In this document: one piece after another, positions 26,130 through 33,891 of the stretch | How the letters are laid out: the number at the start of each line of letters is the position of its first letter | Numbering within the stretch: the first letter of the stretch is position 1 | Origin: CAZSBB01 sp964605235 | Lineage (GTDB): Bacteria; Planctomycetota; Phycisphaerae; Phycisphaerales; Phycisphaeraceae | DNA length: 64,000 nt | Reading direction: 5' to 3' | Assembly: GCA_964605235.1 (NCBI GenBank) | Contig: CAZSBB010000030.1 | Location: forward strand, 21,186 to 85,185 | Notes under the pieces: model-generated | The model's database searches: none | Seen by the model: the letters and a program-made list of their open reading frames with translations, nothing else | Told to the model about the DNA's origin: nothing | Translations under genes and position numbers: made by a program

Positions 26130-27155
26130 ATGGCTGCCACCCCGCAACCCGTTCCCGATCCCGCCGGCCCGGACGCGGCGCTCGCCGGCGACCTGACCTG
26201 CCACCGGGTCAGCGGCGCCGAGCAACGCCAGGCGCTGGCGCTGCTGCTGAGCGGCAAGGTCCAGCCCAACGACCCGGCCGTCACGCAGTTCCTCCAGTTC
26301 GCGGCCCAGCATCATCTGGACCTCACCGAAACCTGGGCGGCGCGGCGGTGCTCGGTGCTCGAACAGTCCCTGCTGGCGAGTCCTTCCCCCGGCCGCACCG
26401 CCATGCTGTTTTTCAGTTCCCTGCATGCCGGCCATCAGGTGGCGGACATGGCTCAGCTCCTGCGTGCGGCCGTCGGGGGCGTGGACCCCACCCGCGCCAA
26501 TCTGCTCCAGGCGCTGCTCGACAGCCATCAGGTGCTCGAAGCCCAGGCGCTGGCGCAGGCGGGTTTCACCTTCCTGGCGACGCTGGTGTACATGGAACGC
26601 GGGGTGACGCCGGGCCTGTTTCCCCCGCGCTTGCCGCGCGATCTGGAAAGCTGCCATTGGAGCGACGCCCAGCGGGAGCGGTTTCGCCAGTGCATTCTCG
26701 CCAGCTACCGCGACACGCACGACTGCCCCGCGCTGGTGGGGTTGCGCCACATCGACGACATCATTGCCGGGCACATGAGCAGCGGCAGCTTTGATCCGCG
26801 CCTGTGGCTGGCGCTCTGCCGCGGCGATCAGCCGGCGGCGGTGCTGCTGCTCAATCCCGTGCCCCAGCGGCAGGCGCTGGAACTGGTGTACCTGGGCATC
26901 GCGCCGGCCTGGCGCGGGCAGGGCCTGGGCAAACTGCTGGTGGACTACGCTCTGGCGCAGGCGGCAACTCACCATCTGCGGCAGGTGCTGCTGGCGGTCG
27001 ATGAAAGCAACACGCCGGCGGTGCGTCTGTACCGTGCCGCCCGCTTTGTGCCCACCGCCCGCAAGCTGGCGTACATCCAGCAGGTGGGCGCGTCGGGGCG
27101 GGATGCGGCTGCGGAGGGTGGTTCACTTAACCCCGGGTCAGTGAACCGGGGCTAA
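26130..27155 (+). CDS. GNAT-family N-acetyltransferase
   Basis: A 341-residue protein. The C-terminal GNAT domain has LELVYLGIAPAWRGQGLGKLL (motif A with the acetyl-CoA-binding RGQGLG) and LAVDESNTPAVRLYRAARFV (motif B). The N-terminal 170 residues may be a second, degenerate GNAT-like fold (LLQALLDSHQVLEAQALAQA, then GFTFLATLVYMERG). The last ten residues SLNPGSVNRG and the TAA stop are encoded by a GGGGCTAA palindrome (27127-27156), so the repeat has replaced or extended the original C-terminus. No Shine-Dalgarno is obvious at 26130. Substrate unknown. Confidence 0.85.
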   Translation: MAATPQPVPDPAGPDAALAGDLTCHRVSGAEQRQALALLLSGKVQPNDPAVTQFLQFAAQHHLDLTETWAARRCSVLEQSLLASPSPGRTAMLFFSSLHAGHQVADMAQLLRAAVGGVDPTRANLLQALLDSHQVLEAQALAQAGFTFLATLVYMERGVTPGLFPPRLPRDLESCHWSDAQRERFRQCILASYRDTHDCPALVGLRHIDDIIAGHMSSGSFDPRLWLALCRGDQPAAVLLLNPVPQRQALELVYLGIAPAWRGQGLGKLLVDYALAQAATHHLRQVLLAVDESNTPAVRLYRAARFVPTARKLAYIQQVGASGRDAAAEGGSLNPGSVNRG

Positions 27156-27156
27156 A
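27127..27156. repeat. GGGGCTAA-type hairpin forming the GNAT gene's end
   Basis: TTAACCCCGGGTCAGTGAAC followed by CGGGGCTAAA. The left half is translated as part of the GNAT protein and the right half supplies its TAA stop. One arm carries a mismatch relative to the copy at 23517. Confidence 0.8.
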
Positions 27157-27198
27157 TGGCGTGGGTGTGACGATCGCCATGGGAGTGGAACAAACGTC

Positions 27199-27519
27199 AT
27201 GCGGTTGAATGCGATGCCATGGGCGCTGCGTTTGCTGCAGCAGGCTGGGGAAGCCGTGGGGGAGTCGGCTGCGCAGACGGGGGGCGATCCGCAACTGGTG
27301 CAGCGTCGGGCGCTGGCGTGGGCGCTGTTCTGGTTGATCGTGGCGGCGCTGGGCGGGTTGCTGGCGCTGGTGGGCTTGATTGTGGTGGCGCGGCTTCGCC
27401 GGGGGCGGCTGGCTGCCCTCAAATCCGGCGCGCGGACCGAGCTGCAGCAGGACCCCTGGCGTGCCGCCGGCCAGCGGGCGCGGGGCGATGCGCCGGTTGA
27501 TGACGAGCCGGAGGCGTAA
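27199..27519 (+). CDS. Small single-pass membrane protein, unknown function
   Basis: A 106-residue protein. Residues about 41-64 form one strong transmembrane helix (ALFWLIVAALGGLLALVGLI) followed by a basic stop-transfer segment (RLRRGRLAALK) and an acidic tail (PVDDEPEA). The N-terminal 40 residues are amphipathic. The composition fits a real membrane protein better than chance GC-rich translation, but no family is recognised. It lies between the GNAT gene and a convergent membrane-protein gene. Confidence 0.55.
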   Translation: MRLNAMPWALRLLQQAGEAVGESAAQTGGDPQLVQRRALAWALFWLIVAALGGLLALVGLIVVARLRRGRLAALKSGARTELQQDPWRAAGQRARGDAPVDDEPEA

Positions 27520-27646
27520 GCGACGGACCAGGCGGTGGCGGGCCGGGGCGTCCAGGGCAGCACCATAGACGAGAGCGCGTGCGGGCGCGCAGCCCGTCGC
27601 TGACGCTTCCGGCTCGTTGCTCAGTTCGGGTGATTTCCGGGCGGGG

Positions 27647-28324
27647 TTACTTGCGGGGGGCTTTGAATGCTTTGATGAAGCAGTAGATCCCTGAGCCGAT
27701 GAGGATCAAACCCATCGGCCAGGCGCTGAGCATCAGCTTGGCCATCATGCCGGCGTTGGGGCGATCGGCGCCCCAGGCGTTTTCATAGCCGCGGAGGATC
27801 ATGACTGCCCACACCGCCGGCACCATCAGCAGCAGGCCGACGGTCAGCAGGATGGGGGCGGCAGTGGCGCTCAGGTCGCTGGACTTCTTTTTCTTCGCCC
27901 CGGGACGCACGGGCGTTCGGCGCGGGGCGGCAGCGGCGGCGGCGGCCTGCGCCATGGGATCGTCGGATGCCGGGGCAGCTTCCGGGGGAGATGCCGGGGG
28001 CGGCTGACGGTTTACCGGGCGGGCATCGAGAATCTGCTGGGTTTGTTGCTGGACGCGGCGGGGCGGGGCCTGGACATGCAGTTTGGGGGAGGCTTCGTCT
28101 TCGGCTTCGTCGTCCTCCAGCACGCCTTCGATTTCCTCATCGTCGGGCGTGTGGGTCGGGGTGGCGGGACGCACGGGCGAAGGGACGGGGGCGTCGGGGC
28201 GCGGCGAGCGGGCGGATTTGGGCGCCGCAGCCGGTGGCGGCGCGGGGGTTTGCGGGGAGCCGGCTTCCTCGTCCGCCATGTCGCCCAGCGCTTTGGCCAG
28301 GTCGTCGCTTGGTGATGCTGCCAT
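27647..28324 (-). CDS. Proline/alanine-rich two-helix membrane protein, unknown function
   Basis: A 225-residue protein. Residues 1-150 are low complexity (Pro, Ala, Asp, Glu) and probably disordered, with an acidic stretch (DDEEIEGVLEDDEAEDEA). Residues about 155-180 (PILLTVGLLLMVPAVWAVMI) and 196-218 (LMLSAWPMGLILIGSGIYCF) are transmembrane helices. The ATG at 28324 has GGAG upstream and defines a sensible cytoplasmic N-terminus; the longer frame to 28411 is rejected. The two-helix tail is of a type frequent in planctomycetes, but function is unknown. A shorter protein with a similar two-helix plan lies at 37773. Confidence 0.7.
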   Translation of the reverse strand: MAASPSDDLAKALGDMADEEAGSPQTPAPPPAAAPKSARSPRPDAPVPSPVRPATPTHTPDDEEIEGVLEDDEAEDEASPKLHVQAPPRRVQQQTQQILDARPVNRQPPPASPPEAAPASDDPMAQAAAAAAAPRRTPVRPGAKKKKSSDLSATAAPILLTVGLLLMVPAVWAVMILRGYENAWGADRPNAGMMAKLMLSAWPMGLILIGSGIYCFIKAFKAPRK

Positions 28325-28408
28325 GTTGCAGTCTCCGCCCCCGCCGTGGTGTGAACGGGCAAGATAACAGATGGTTCCATGGGCGGGAAAGGTGAAGTGG
28401 GCAGGGGG

Positions 28409-28620
28409 CAAACCGCCGAGCGCCCGCCTGCCGACGTGGGCGGCTTGGAGCGACGCAGCGTGGGCGTGCTCCCTCCGAGCCGCCGACGCGAGTCAGCGGG
28501 TGCGTCAGGGGGCAGGGCGTGTGGTTCATGTGGAGTCACCGGCCCACTGGCGTGGACGGCTCGGAGCGACCGGGGCGCGGGAGCGCCCGCCGGCGCGGGT
28601 TGATCCGAACCGGGGGAAGC
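28409..28620. repeat. GGCGGCTCGGAG-type degenerate repeats
   Basis: The gap 28325-28699 contains sequences such as GACGTGGGCGGCTTGGAGCG (about 28434), CGAGCCGCCGACGCGAGTCA (about 28476) and GGCGTGGACGGCTCGGAGCG (about 28549), which recur in both orientations. Related copies are at about 21095, 52745-52850 and 53376-53590. They are less regular than the other families. A ribosome site AGAGGAA for the epimerase gene follows at about 28687. Confidence 0.5.
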
Positions 28621-28699
28621 GGGCGGGGCGGTTTACCGCTGCCGGCGCACTGGGCTTAGAATGCACGCACTTCCGTGTCGGGGATAGAGGAATCGAATC

Positions 28700-29425
28700 A
28701 TGCTCAAGCTGTTGGTGGTAGGTGGGGCCGGCCATGTCGCCCGGATTGTGCGTCCGGCGCTGGAAGCGGCGTTCGACTGTCGCTACTTCGACCAGCGTCC
28801 GATCCCGGAACTGGGCGACCGGGCGATCCAGGCGGACGTGAATGACGACGCGGCGGTGGCGGCCGCCCTGCAGGGCATCGAGGCGGTGCTCTATCTGGCG
28901 ATGGGCACCGTCAATCATGACCCGCGCACGGTGGGCAACATCGATGTGGCGTTCAACGTGAACGTGCGCGGGCTCTACCGCTTTCTCCTGCACGCCAGCC
29001 AGGCGGGGATCAAACGCTTCGTCTACGCCAGCACGCTCAGCGTGTACAAGTCGTTGACCCGCGAACAGAACCTGATGACCGAAGCGCTGGAGCCGTCGGC
29101 GTGGGAAGCGTACGGCATGAGCAAGCGGCTGGGGGAAAACCTGTGCCGGGCGGCGGTGCAGGAATACCCGGACATGTATGTGGCGGGTCTGCGGCTGATG
29201 ATGCCCCGCGATGAGGAAAGCTGGCCCAGGTATCGTTACGACCCCGCCCAGGCGTACAACACCTGTGGGCTGGGACCCAAGGACACGGCGCGGCTGTTCG
29301 TGGCGGCGTGCCAGTTGTATCGGCCGGGCTGTCACATCGTGCAAGCCACCGGCGACCTGGAGCAGAAACGCTTCAGCCATCGCCAGGTGCAGGCGCTGCT
29401 CGACTGGTTGCCCCGCAATGAGTAA
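28700..29425 (+). CDS. NAD-dependent epimerase/dehydratase family protein
   Basis: A 241-residue extended short-chain dehydrogenase. LLVVGGAGHVARIVRPALEA is the NAD-binding Gly motif; YASTLSVYKSL provides the Ser/Thr, and AYGMSKRLGENLC is the catalytic Tyr-x3-Lys. It is shorter than typical sugar-nucleotide epimerases (about 310 residues), lacking much of the C-terminal substrate domain, but related short forms exist. The start has AGAGGAA upstream. The neighbouring glycosyltransferase and ABC exporter genes hint at a role in surface glycan building, though the substrate cannot be read from sequence. Confidence 0.85.
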   Translation: MLKLLVVGGAGHVARIVRPALEAAFDCRYFDQRPIPELGDRAIQADVNDDAAVAAALQGIEAVLYLAMGTVNHDPRTVGNIDVAFNVNVRGLYRFLLHASQAGIKRFVYASTLSVYKSLTREQNLMTEALEPSAWEAYGMSKRLGENLCRAAVQEYPDMYVAGLRLMMPRDEESWPRYRYDPAQAYNTCGLGPKDTARLFVAACQLYRPGCHIVQATGDLEQKRFSHRQVQALLDWLPRNE

Positions 29426-29482
29426 CCCGCCCCCGGCCCCCCGGAACCCCGGAACCCCGGCCCCCCGGAACCCCGCCGGCTG
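29426..29482. repeat. CCGGGG short-period repeat
   Basis: A tract of CCCCGG and GGAACCCC units between the epimerase stop and the ABC exporter start. The same short-period repeat is at 31397-31462 and 37530-37595 and, inside coding sequences, at 49298-49355 and 58878-58908. Confidence 0.75.
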
Positions 29483-29521
29483 ACGTGATTCGCTTTTCCT
29501 TCTTCCTTTCCTGCACCCCGC

Positions 29522-31348
29522 ATGGCAGTGACTTCATCCACCGCAGCAACGGACGCAGGCCCGCAGATGGAAGTGGTGCGCCATCGCCTGGGCGAACTGC
29601 TGGCGCGCCTCTGGCCGACGGTACGCCCGCATCGCTGGGTGCTGCTCTTCGGCTGCAGCCTCATCGCCATCGCCGGCGGGTTGTTCGGCATCATGCCGCT
29701 GTTCCTCAAACAACTGCTCGATCAGGCGCTGCCCCAGCAGAACCTGACGCTGGCGCTCTACATCACCGGCGGATTCCTGCTGTGCCATCTGGTGCGCATG
29801 GCGCTGTGGAACTTCGCCATGCTCTACATCCTGCTGACCCAGGAGAAAGTCACCTTCGCGCTGCGGGCGCAGGGCTTTGGCCATCTCCAGCGGCTGAGCC
29901 TGCGCTTTCACAACAAGTATCCGTCGGGGTTCCTCTATCAGTCCATCTTCGGCTCGGCGATCAACACCGTCGCCGGGTGCATGCAGACCATCCTCAAACA
30001 GCTTTCGCTCTACATCACCGCCATCCTCACCAGCTTTATTTCCTGTCTGCTGCTGAGCCCGAGCATGACGGCGGTGGTGCTGGGGGGCAGTTGCCTGTAT
30101 GTCGCGCTGGCGCGGTTCAGTTCGCCGCGCATCTACCAGCGGAGCAAGGAAACGCAGGAAGCGCAGATGCGCATCACCGACTTCATCGTCGATCGCCTGC
30201 GCGGCACGAAAACCATCCAGGCGCTGGCGCTCGAGGACCGGGTGCAGCAGGATTTTGAAACCCGGCTCTGGCCAGCGCAGCTCACCGCCCTGCGCGCGAC
30301 GCGGCAGACGCAGCTGTTCAGTCAGACCACCGAATACGTCGGCTACCTCGTCACCGCGGCGATCATGCTCGTGGGCGCCTGGCAGCATCAGCGCGGACAA
30401 CTGAGCGTCGGCGAACTGGTGGCGTTCATGGGCTATCAGGCGACCTTCATCACCATCGTGCAGGTGCTCACCAACGTCTGGGGCGAAATCAGCAGCGCCC
30501 GGGCGGGGATGGATCGGCTGTACACCGTGCTGAGCACCGCCAGCAATGTGCCCGATGAGCCGACGTGCGCGATTCCGGTTGGGCCGCGCAGCACGCTGGA
30601 GTTTCGCAGGGTCAGCTTTGCGTATGAGCCGGGTCAGCCGGTGTTCCGGGAACTGAACCTCACCGTGCCCGGCGGGCAGACCATCGCGCTCGTCGGCGCC
30701 AGCGGCGGGGGCAAAACCAGTGTCGCCAACCTGCTGCTGCGCTTCTATGACCCGGATCAAGGGCAGATCCTCATCGACGGCGTGGACATCCGCACGCTGC
30801 CCCTGCGCGAGTACCGCAGCCTGTTCGGCGTGGTGCTGCAGGACCCCTACCTGTTCAACGAATCCATCGCCAACAATCTCCGCTACGCCAATCCGGACGC
30901 CACGGATATTGATCTCATCCGCGCTCTGCAGCACGCCCGCGCCTGGAAGTTCGTCGAACAGTTCCCCGACGGCATCAATCACAGAGTCGGCGAGTCGGGC
31001 GGCTCGCTCTCGGGCGGGCAACGCCAGCGTCTGGCGATCGCCCGCTGCCTGCTGCTGCGCTCGCGCTTCGTGATTCTCGATGAACCCACCAGCGCGCTGG
31101 ACGTCGAGTCCGAGCATCTGATTCAGGAGGCGTTCGACAAGCTGTTCGAGGGACGCACGGTGTTCGTGATCGCCCATCGCCTGAGCACCATCCGCAAAGC
31201 CAACCGCATTCTGGTGGTGCAGGATGGCGGGATCGCCGAGGAGGGCACCTTCAGCGAACTGCTCGCCCGCAACGGCCAGTTCAAACGCATGTACGACCTG
31301 GCGACCCAGGTAGGCCAGGAAACCCCCGATAGCCAGCGTTTGTACTGA
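29522..31348 (+). CDS. ABC exporter, fused permease and ATPase (MsbA type)
   Basis: A 608-residue half-transporter. Residues about 40-330 form a six-helix type IV exporter transmembrane domain. Residues about 360-600 are the nucleotide-binding domain: Walker A VGASGGGKTSVANLLL, Q-loop VVLQDPYLFNESI, signature SLSGGQRQRLAIARCLL, Walker B SRFVILDEPTSALD and switch His in VIAHRLSTIRKA. It should function as a homodimer exporting a lipid, lipid-linked glycan or peptide. No clear ribosome site precedes the ATG; a CCGGGG tract is directly upstream. The preceding epimerase is codirectional. Confidence 0.92.
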   Translation: MAVTSSTAATDAGPQMEVVRHRLGELLARLWPTVRPHRWVLLFGCSLIAIAGGLFGIMPLFLKQLLDQALPQQNLTLALYITGGFLLCHLVRMALWNFAMLYILLTQEKVTFALRAQGFGHLQRLSLRFHNKYPSGFLYQSIFGSAINTVAGCMQTILKQLSLYITAILTSFISCLLLSPSMTAVVLGGSCLYVALARFSSPRIYQRSKETQEAQMRITDFIVDRLRGTKTIQALALEDRVQQDFETRLWPAQLTALRATRQTQLFSQTTEYVGYLVTAAIMLVGAWQHQRGQLSVGELVAFMGYQATFITIVQVLTNVWGEISSARAGMDRLYTVLSTASNVPDEPTCAIPVGPRSTLEFRRVSFAYEPGQPVFRELNLTVPGGQTIALVGASGGGKTSVANLLLRFYDPDQGQILIDGVDIRTLPLREYRSLFGVVLQDPYLFNESIANNLRYANPDATDIDLIRALQHARAWKFVEQFPDGINHRVGESGGSLSGGQRQRLAIARCLLLRSRFVILDEPTSALDVESEHLIQEAFDKLFEGRTVFVIAHRLSTIRKANRILVVQDGGIAEEGTFSELLARNGQFKRMYDLATQVGQETPDSQRLY

Positions 31349-31396
31349 GCACCCTTTACCCACCTTCAATGCAAGCCGCGGATGAGCGCAGCGAAT

Positions 31397-31462
31397 CCGG
31401 GGGTCAGACCCCGGTAGTCCGGGGGCTTCCGGGGGTACATCCGGGGGGCGACCTCGCCTAGC
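31397..31462. repeat. CCGGGG short-period repeat
   Basis: CCGGGGGTC, CCCCGGTAGT, CCGGGGGCTT and CCGGGGGTAC units follow one another directly downstream of the ABC exporter. The rest of the 383-base gap up to 31731 holds an inverted repeat (31541-31587) and no gene. Confidence 0.7.
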
Positions 31463-31540
31463 GCCCCACAATTGCTACCCCTTCTCCAGAACCCCCAAAT
31501 TAACAAGCTTAACCAACTGTAAAACACAGACTTACGAAAA

Positions 31541-31587
31541 ATTGCCCCTTGCTTTGCGGCCGCCGCTGACCTACATTGAGGGGCAAT
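31541..31587. promoter_or_regulatory. Inverted repeat upstream of the PEP-CTERM gene
   Basis: ATTGCCCCT (31541-31549) and AGGGGCAAT (31579-31587) are exact inverses separated by 29 bases, about 145 bases upstream of the PEP-CTERM start. It may be a regulator site or a leader hairpin. I cannot identify a specific promoter with confidence. Confidence 0.4.
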
Positions 31588-31731
31588 CGATACCGGCGCG
31601 CGGGGTCTTGCCAGGCCCCGTCGCAATCCGCCGGCGAGGGGCTTGACGTTGCGGGAAACAACGCCGGGCCCGGCAGCAGTGATCGACAGAGACGCACTCG
31701 GCCTTCGGTCGAGCAATGAGAGGGAAAAGGG

Positions 31732-32421
31732 ATGACGATCCGGCAGGTTCGAATGCTCATCAGTGGGCTGGCGTTGGCTTTGACGCTGGCGCTGGGCGCC
31801 CCCGCGGCCTGGGCGGGAGCCGTGATCATCGACGGCTTCAGCAGCGGCGTGGACCTCTTCAGCGCCGGTGGCCCGACCTCCGCCACCAACGACGGCTTGC
31901 ACAGCGATGTCGTCGGCGGCTACCGCGACACCAGCCTCTCGGTCAACGCCGGCGGCGTGCTCGCGATCCAGTACTCCGCCGGCACGCCCCTGACCCTCTC
32001 CTTCAACAGCGGCGCGGGCTCCTTCGGCAGCTTCATCAGCAAGTACGACGGCCTGGGCAGCGCCGGCCTCTCGGCGGACCTTGTCACTGCCGCGCTCAAT
32101 GATCGCTTCAACGCCATCATCCTCGGCTCCAACGGCACCGGCACCCTGAGCCTGAGCGTCATCGACGACAGCGCCAACGTCGGCCTGGTCAGCCAGATCA
32201 TTCCCGACGGCTTTGCCGGCACCCTTGCCTTCGCCTTTGGCAGCTTCTCCGGCGTGGACTTCACCAAGGTCAAATCCGTCACCCTCACCATCACCGGCAC
32301 CGCCCCGGCGGCCGACTTCACCATCGGCACCGTCAAAGCGGTCCCGGAACCCGCCAGCCTTTCACTGCTGGCGCTCGGCGGGCTGGCGCTGCTCCAACGC
32401 CGGCGTCGCCAGCGCGCGTAA
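31732..32421 (+). CDS. PEP-CTERM sorting domain surface protein
   Basis: A 229-residue exported protein. Residues 1-28 are a signal peptide (MLISGLALALTLALGAPAAW, cleavage after AWA). The mature part is rich in Gly, Ser, Thr and Asn with beta-strand repeats and no recognised enzyme motif. The C-terminus VPEPASLSLLALGGLALLQR followed by a basic cluster is a complete PEP-CTERM tripartite signal, processed by an exosortase in bacteria making exopolysaccharide. No exosortase gene is in the window. An AGGGAAAAGGG ribosome-like stretch precedes the ATG, and an intrinsic terminator follows. Confidence 0.92.
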   Translation: MTIRQVRMLISGLALALTLALGAPAAWAGAVIIDGFSSGVDLFSAGGPTSATNDGLHSDVVGGYRDTSLSVNAGGVLAIQYSAGTPLTLSFNSGAGSFGSFISKYDGLGSAGLSADLVTAALNDRFNAIILGSNGTGTLSLSVIDDSANVGLVSQIIPDGFAGTLAFAFGSFSGVDFTKVKSVTLTITGTAPAADFTIGTVKAVPEPASLSLLALGGLALLQRRRRQRA

Positions 32422-32460
32422 GCAGCCGCAGATCAACGCCAAATCGCCGCAACCACTCGC

Positions 32461-32490
32461 CGCCGCCTGTCTCACCGGGCGGCGGTTTTT
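32461..32490 (+). terminator. Intrinsic terminator after the PEP-CTERM gene
   Basis: CGCCGCC (32461-32467) and GGCGGCG (32478-32484) form a seven-pair stem with a ten-base loop, followed by G and five T. It stands 40 bases after the stop codon. Confidence 0.75.
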
Positions 32491-32493
32491 ACA

Positions 32494-32633
32494 GGGCAAA
32501 CGCATGTACCCATTTGCTTAACGAGCCGCGCGCGTCAGCAAGCGGTTGCTGACCCCACGCCCGGCTCTGCGGCTGCGCCGCAACCCCTTGCTCACGCGCG
32601 GGACTCGTCCAAAACGGTACATGCGTTTTCCCT
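32494..32633. repeat. GAGCCCC palindromic element, copy E (reverse orientation)
   Basis: Bounded by GGGCAAACGCATGTACC (32494-32510) and the inverse GGTACATGCGTTTTCCC (32616-32632), the best-preserved outer boxes. The inner arms run from ACGAGCCGCG at 32521 to CGGGACTCGT at 32608. It starts four bases after the U-tract of the PEP-CTERM terminator. Confidence 0.85.
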
Positions 32634-32744
32634 GGGCGGTTTTTGTGGTGGTCCTGACGGCTTGGCGCGAGGGCGGTAAGATGGTGCGGTTCGAGTTGCG
32701 GCATTGATTGGCCGTGATTTTCGCATCATCCCAGGAGTCCCTCG

Positions 32745-33653
32745 GTGACAGCACTCGCCATGCCGGATGTATCACGCTGCCCGCGCGTGGATGTCGTGGG
32801 CCTGGAGGAGCGCGTCGCGCGCCTGGGCACGCGCAGCATCAAGAAGGACGCCAAGGTCTTCGCCCTCAAGCTCGCCCTGAGCATGATGGACCTGACCACG
32901 CTCGAAGGCGCTGACACCGAAGGCAAGGTCCGCCAGCTCTGCGCCAAAGCCCAGCATCTGCACGACGCCCTGCCCGGCCTGCCCACCGTCGCGGCGGTGT
33001 GCGTCTATCCGAACATGGTCAAACTCGCGCGCCAGTGCGTCGGCAGTAGCGGCGTGCATGTCGCCTCGGTCGCCACCGCGTTTCCCTCCGGGCAGTATCC
33101 GCTGAAGCTCAAGCTCGCCGACGTGCGGCAGGCGGTCGCCGACGGCGCTGACGAAATTGATATGGTCATCTCGCGCGGGCGCTTCCTCAGCGGCGACTAC
33201 CGCTACGTCTTCGACGAGATCGTGCAGGTCAAGGAAGCCTGCGGGGCAGCGCATCTCAAAGTGATCCTCGAAACCGGCGAACTGTCCACCATGGACAACG
33301 TGCGGAAGGCGAGCGATCTGGCGATGTATGCCGGGGCCGATTTCATCAAGACCAGCACCGGCAAGGTCAGTCCTGCCGCCACGCTGCCCGTCACGCTGGT
33401 GATGTTGCAGGCGATCCGCGATTTCTACTACGACACCGGCCGCATGGTCGGCATGAAACCCGCCGGCGGCATTCGCACCGCCAAGCAGGCGCTGCAATAC
33501 CTCGTCATGGTCCGCGAAACGCTTGGCCAGGCGTGGCTCACCCCCCAGTGGTTCCGCTTCGGCGCCAGCAGCCTCGCCAACGATGTGCTGATGCAACTGG
33601 TCAAACAGGCGACCGGCGTGTACCAGAGCAAAGACTACTTCAGCGAAGATTGA
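32745..33653 (+). CDS. deoC: Deoxyribose-phosphate aldolase
   Basis: A 302-residue class I aldolase that splits 2-deoxyribose 5-phosphate into glyceraldehyde 3-phosphate and acetaldehyde. ADEIDMVISRG holds the catalytic Asp, GADFIKTSTGK the Schiff-base Lys, and GMKPAGGIRTAKQA the second Lys. The GTG start at 32745 is decided by AGGAG at 32733-32737. The protein is longer than E. coli DeoC (259) at both ends, like other deoC genes paired with aldehyde dehydrogenases. Two ALDH-type genes follow, which would oxidise the acetaldehyde product. Confidence 0.95.
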   Translation: MTALAMPDVSRCPRVDVVGLEERVARLGTRSIKKDAKVFALKLALSMMDLTTLEGADTEGKVRQLCAKAQHLHDALPGLPTVAAVCVYPNMVKLARQCVGSSGVHVASVATAFPSGQYPLKLKLADVRQAVADGADEIDMVISRGRFLSGDYRYVFDEIVQVKEACGAAHLKVILETGELSTMDNVRKASDLAMYAGADFIKTSTGKVSPAATLPVTLVMLQAIRDFYYDTGRMVGMKPAGGIRTAKQALQYLVMVRETLGQAWLTPQWFRFGASSLANDVLMQLVKQATGVYQSKDYFSED

Positions 33654-33662
33654 CGTTTCGAT

Positions 33663-33689
33663 GCTCGGCTGGCTCGGCTGGCTCGGCTG
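33663..33689. repeat. 9-bp tandem repeat
   Basis: GCTCGGCTG is repeated three times in tandem just after the deoC stop codon. A short tract, probably from replication slippage. Confidence 0.7.
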
Positions 33690-33726
33690 GGCATCACCGT
33701 CAATCCGCAAGATGTGAAGAGAATTT

Positions 33727-33850
33727 TTCACCACCGAGGCACAGAGGGCACAGAGTCATTCACCACCGAGTCGCAGCGTCATTCTTGTTGGCAACCGTAA
33801 CCCACGCTCCTGCTTCTCTCTCTGTGTTCTCTGTGTCTCTGTGGTAAGTT
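33727..33850. repeat. CACAGAG-family inverted repeat inside the deoC-ALDH operon
   Basis: The left arm CACCGAGGCACAGAGGGCAC (about 33731) and the inverse arm TCTGTGTTCTCTGTGTCTCT (about 33821) enclose about 70 bases between deoC and the first ALDH gene. The open frame entering the ALDH from 33841 starts within the right arm. Confidence 0.75.
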
Positions 33851-33891
33851 TCTGCTTGATTTCACAGCCCGAGTTTTTCCCGAGAACCGCT

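Noticed and set aside
25824..26975. N-terminal extension of the secreted-protein frame to 594 codons
   Set aside because: Runs antisense through repeat copy D and the GNAT gene; the signal peptide starts at 25823.
29534..31471. 645-codon minus-strand open frame
   Set aside because: Antisense to the ABC exporter, whose Walker motifs are intact.
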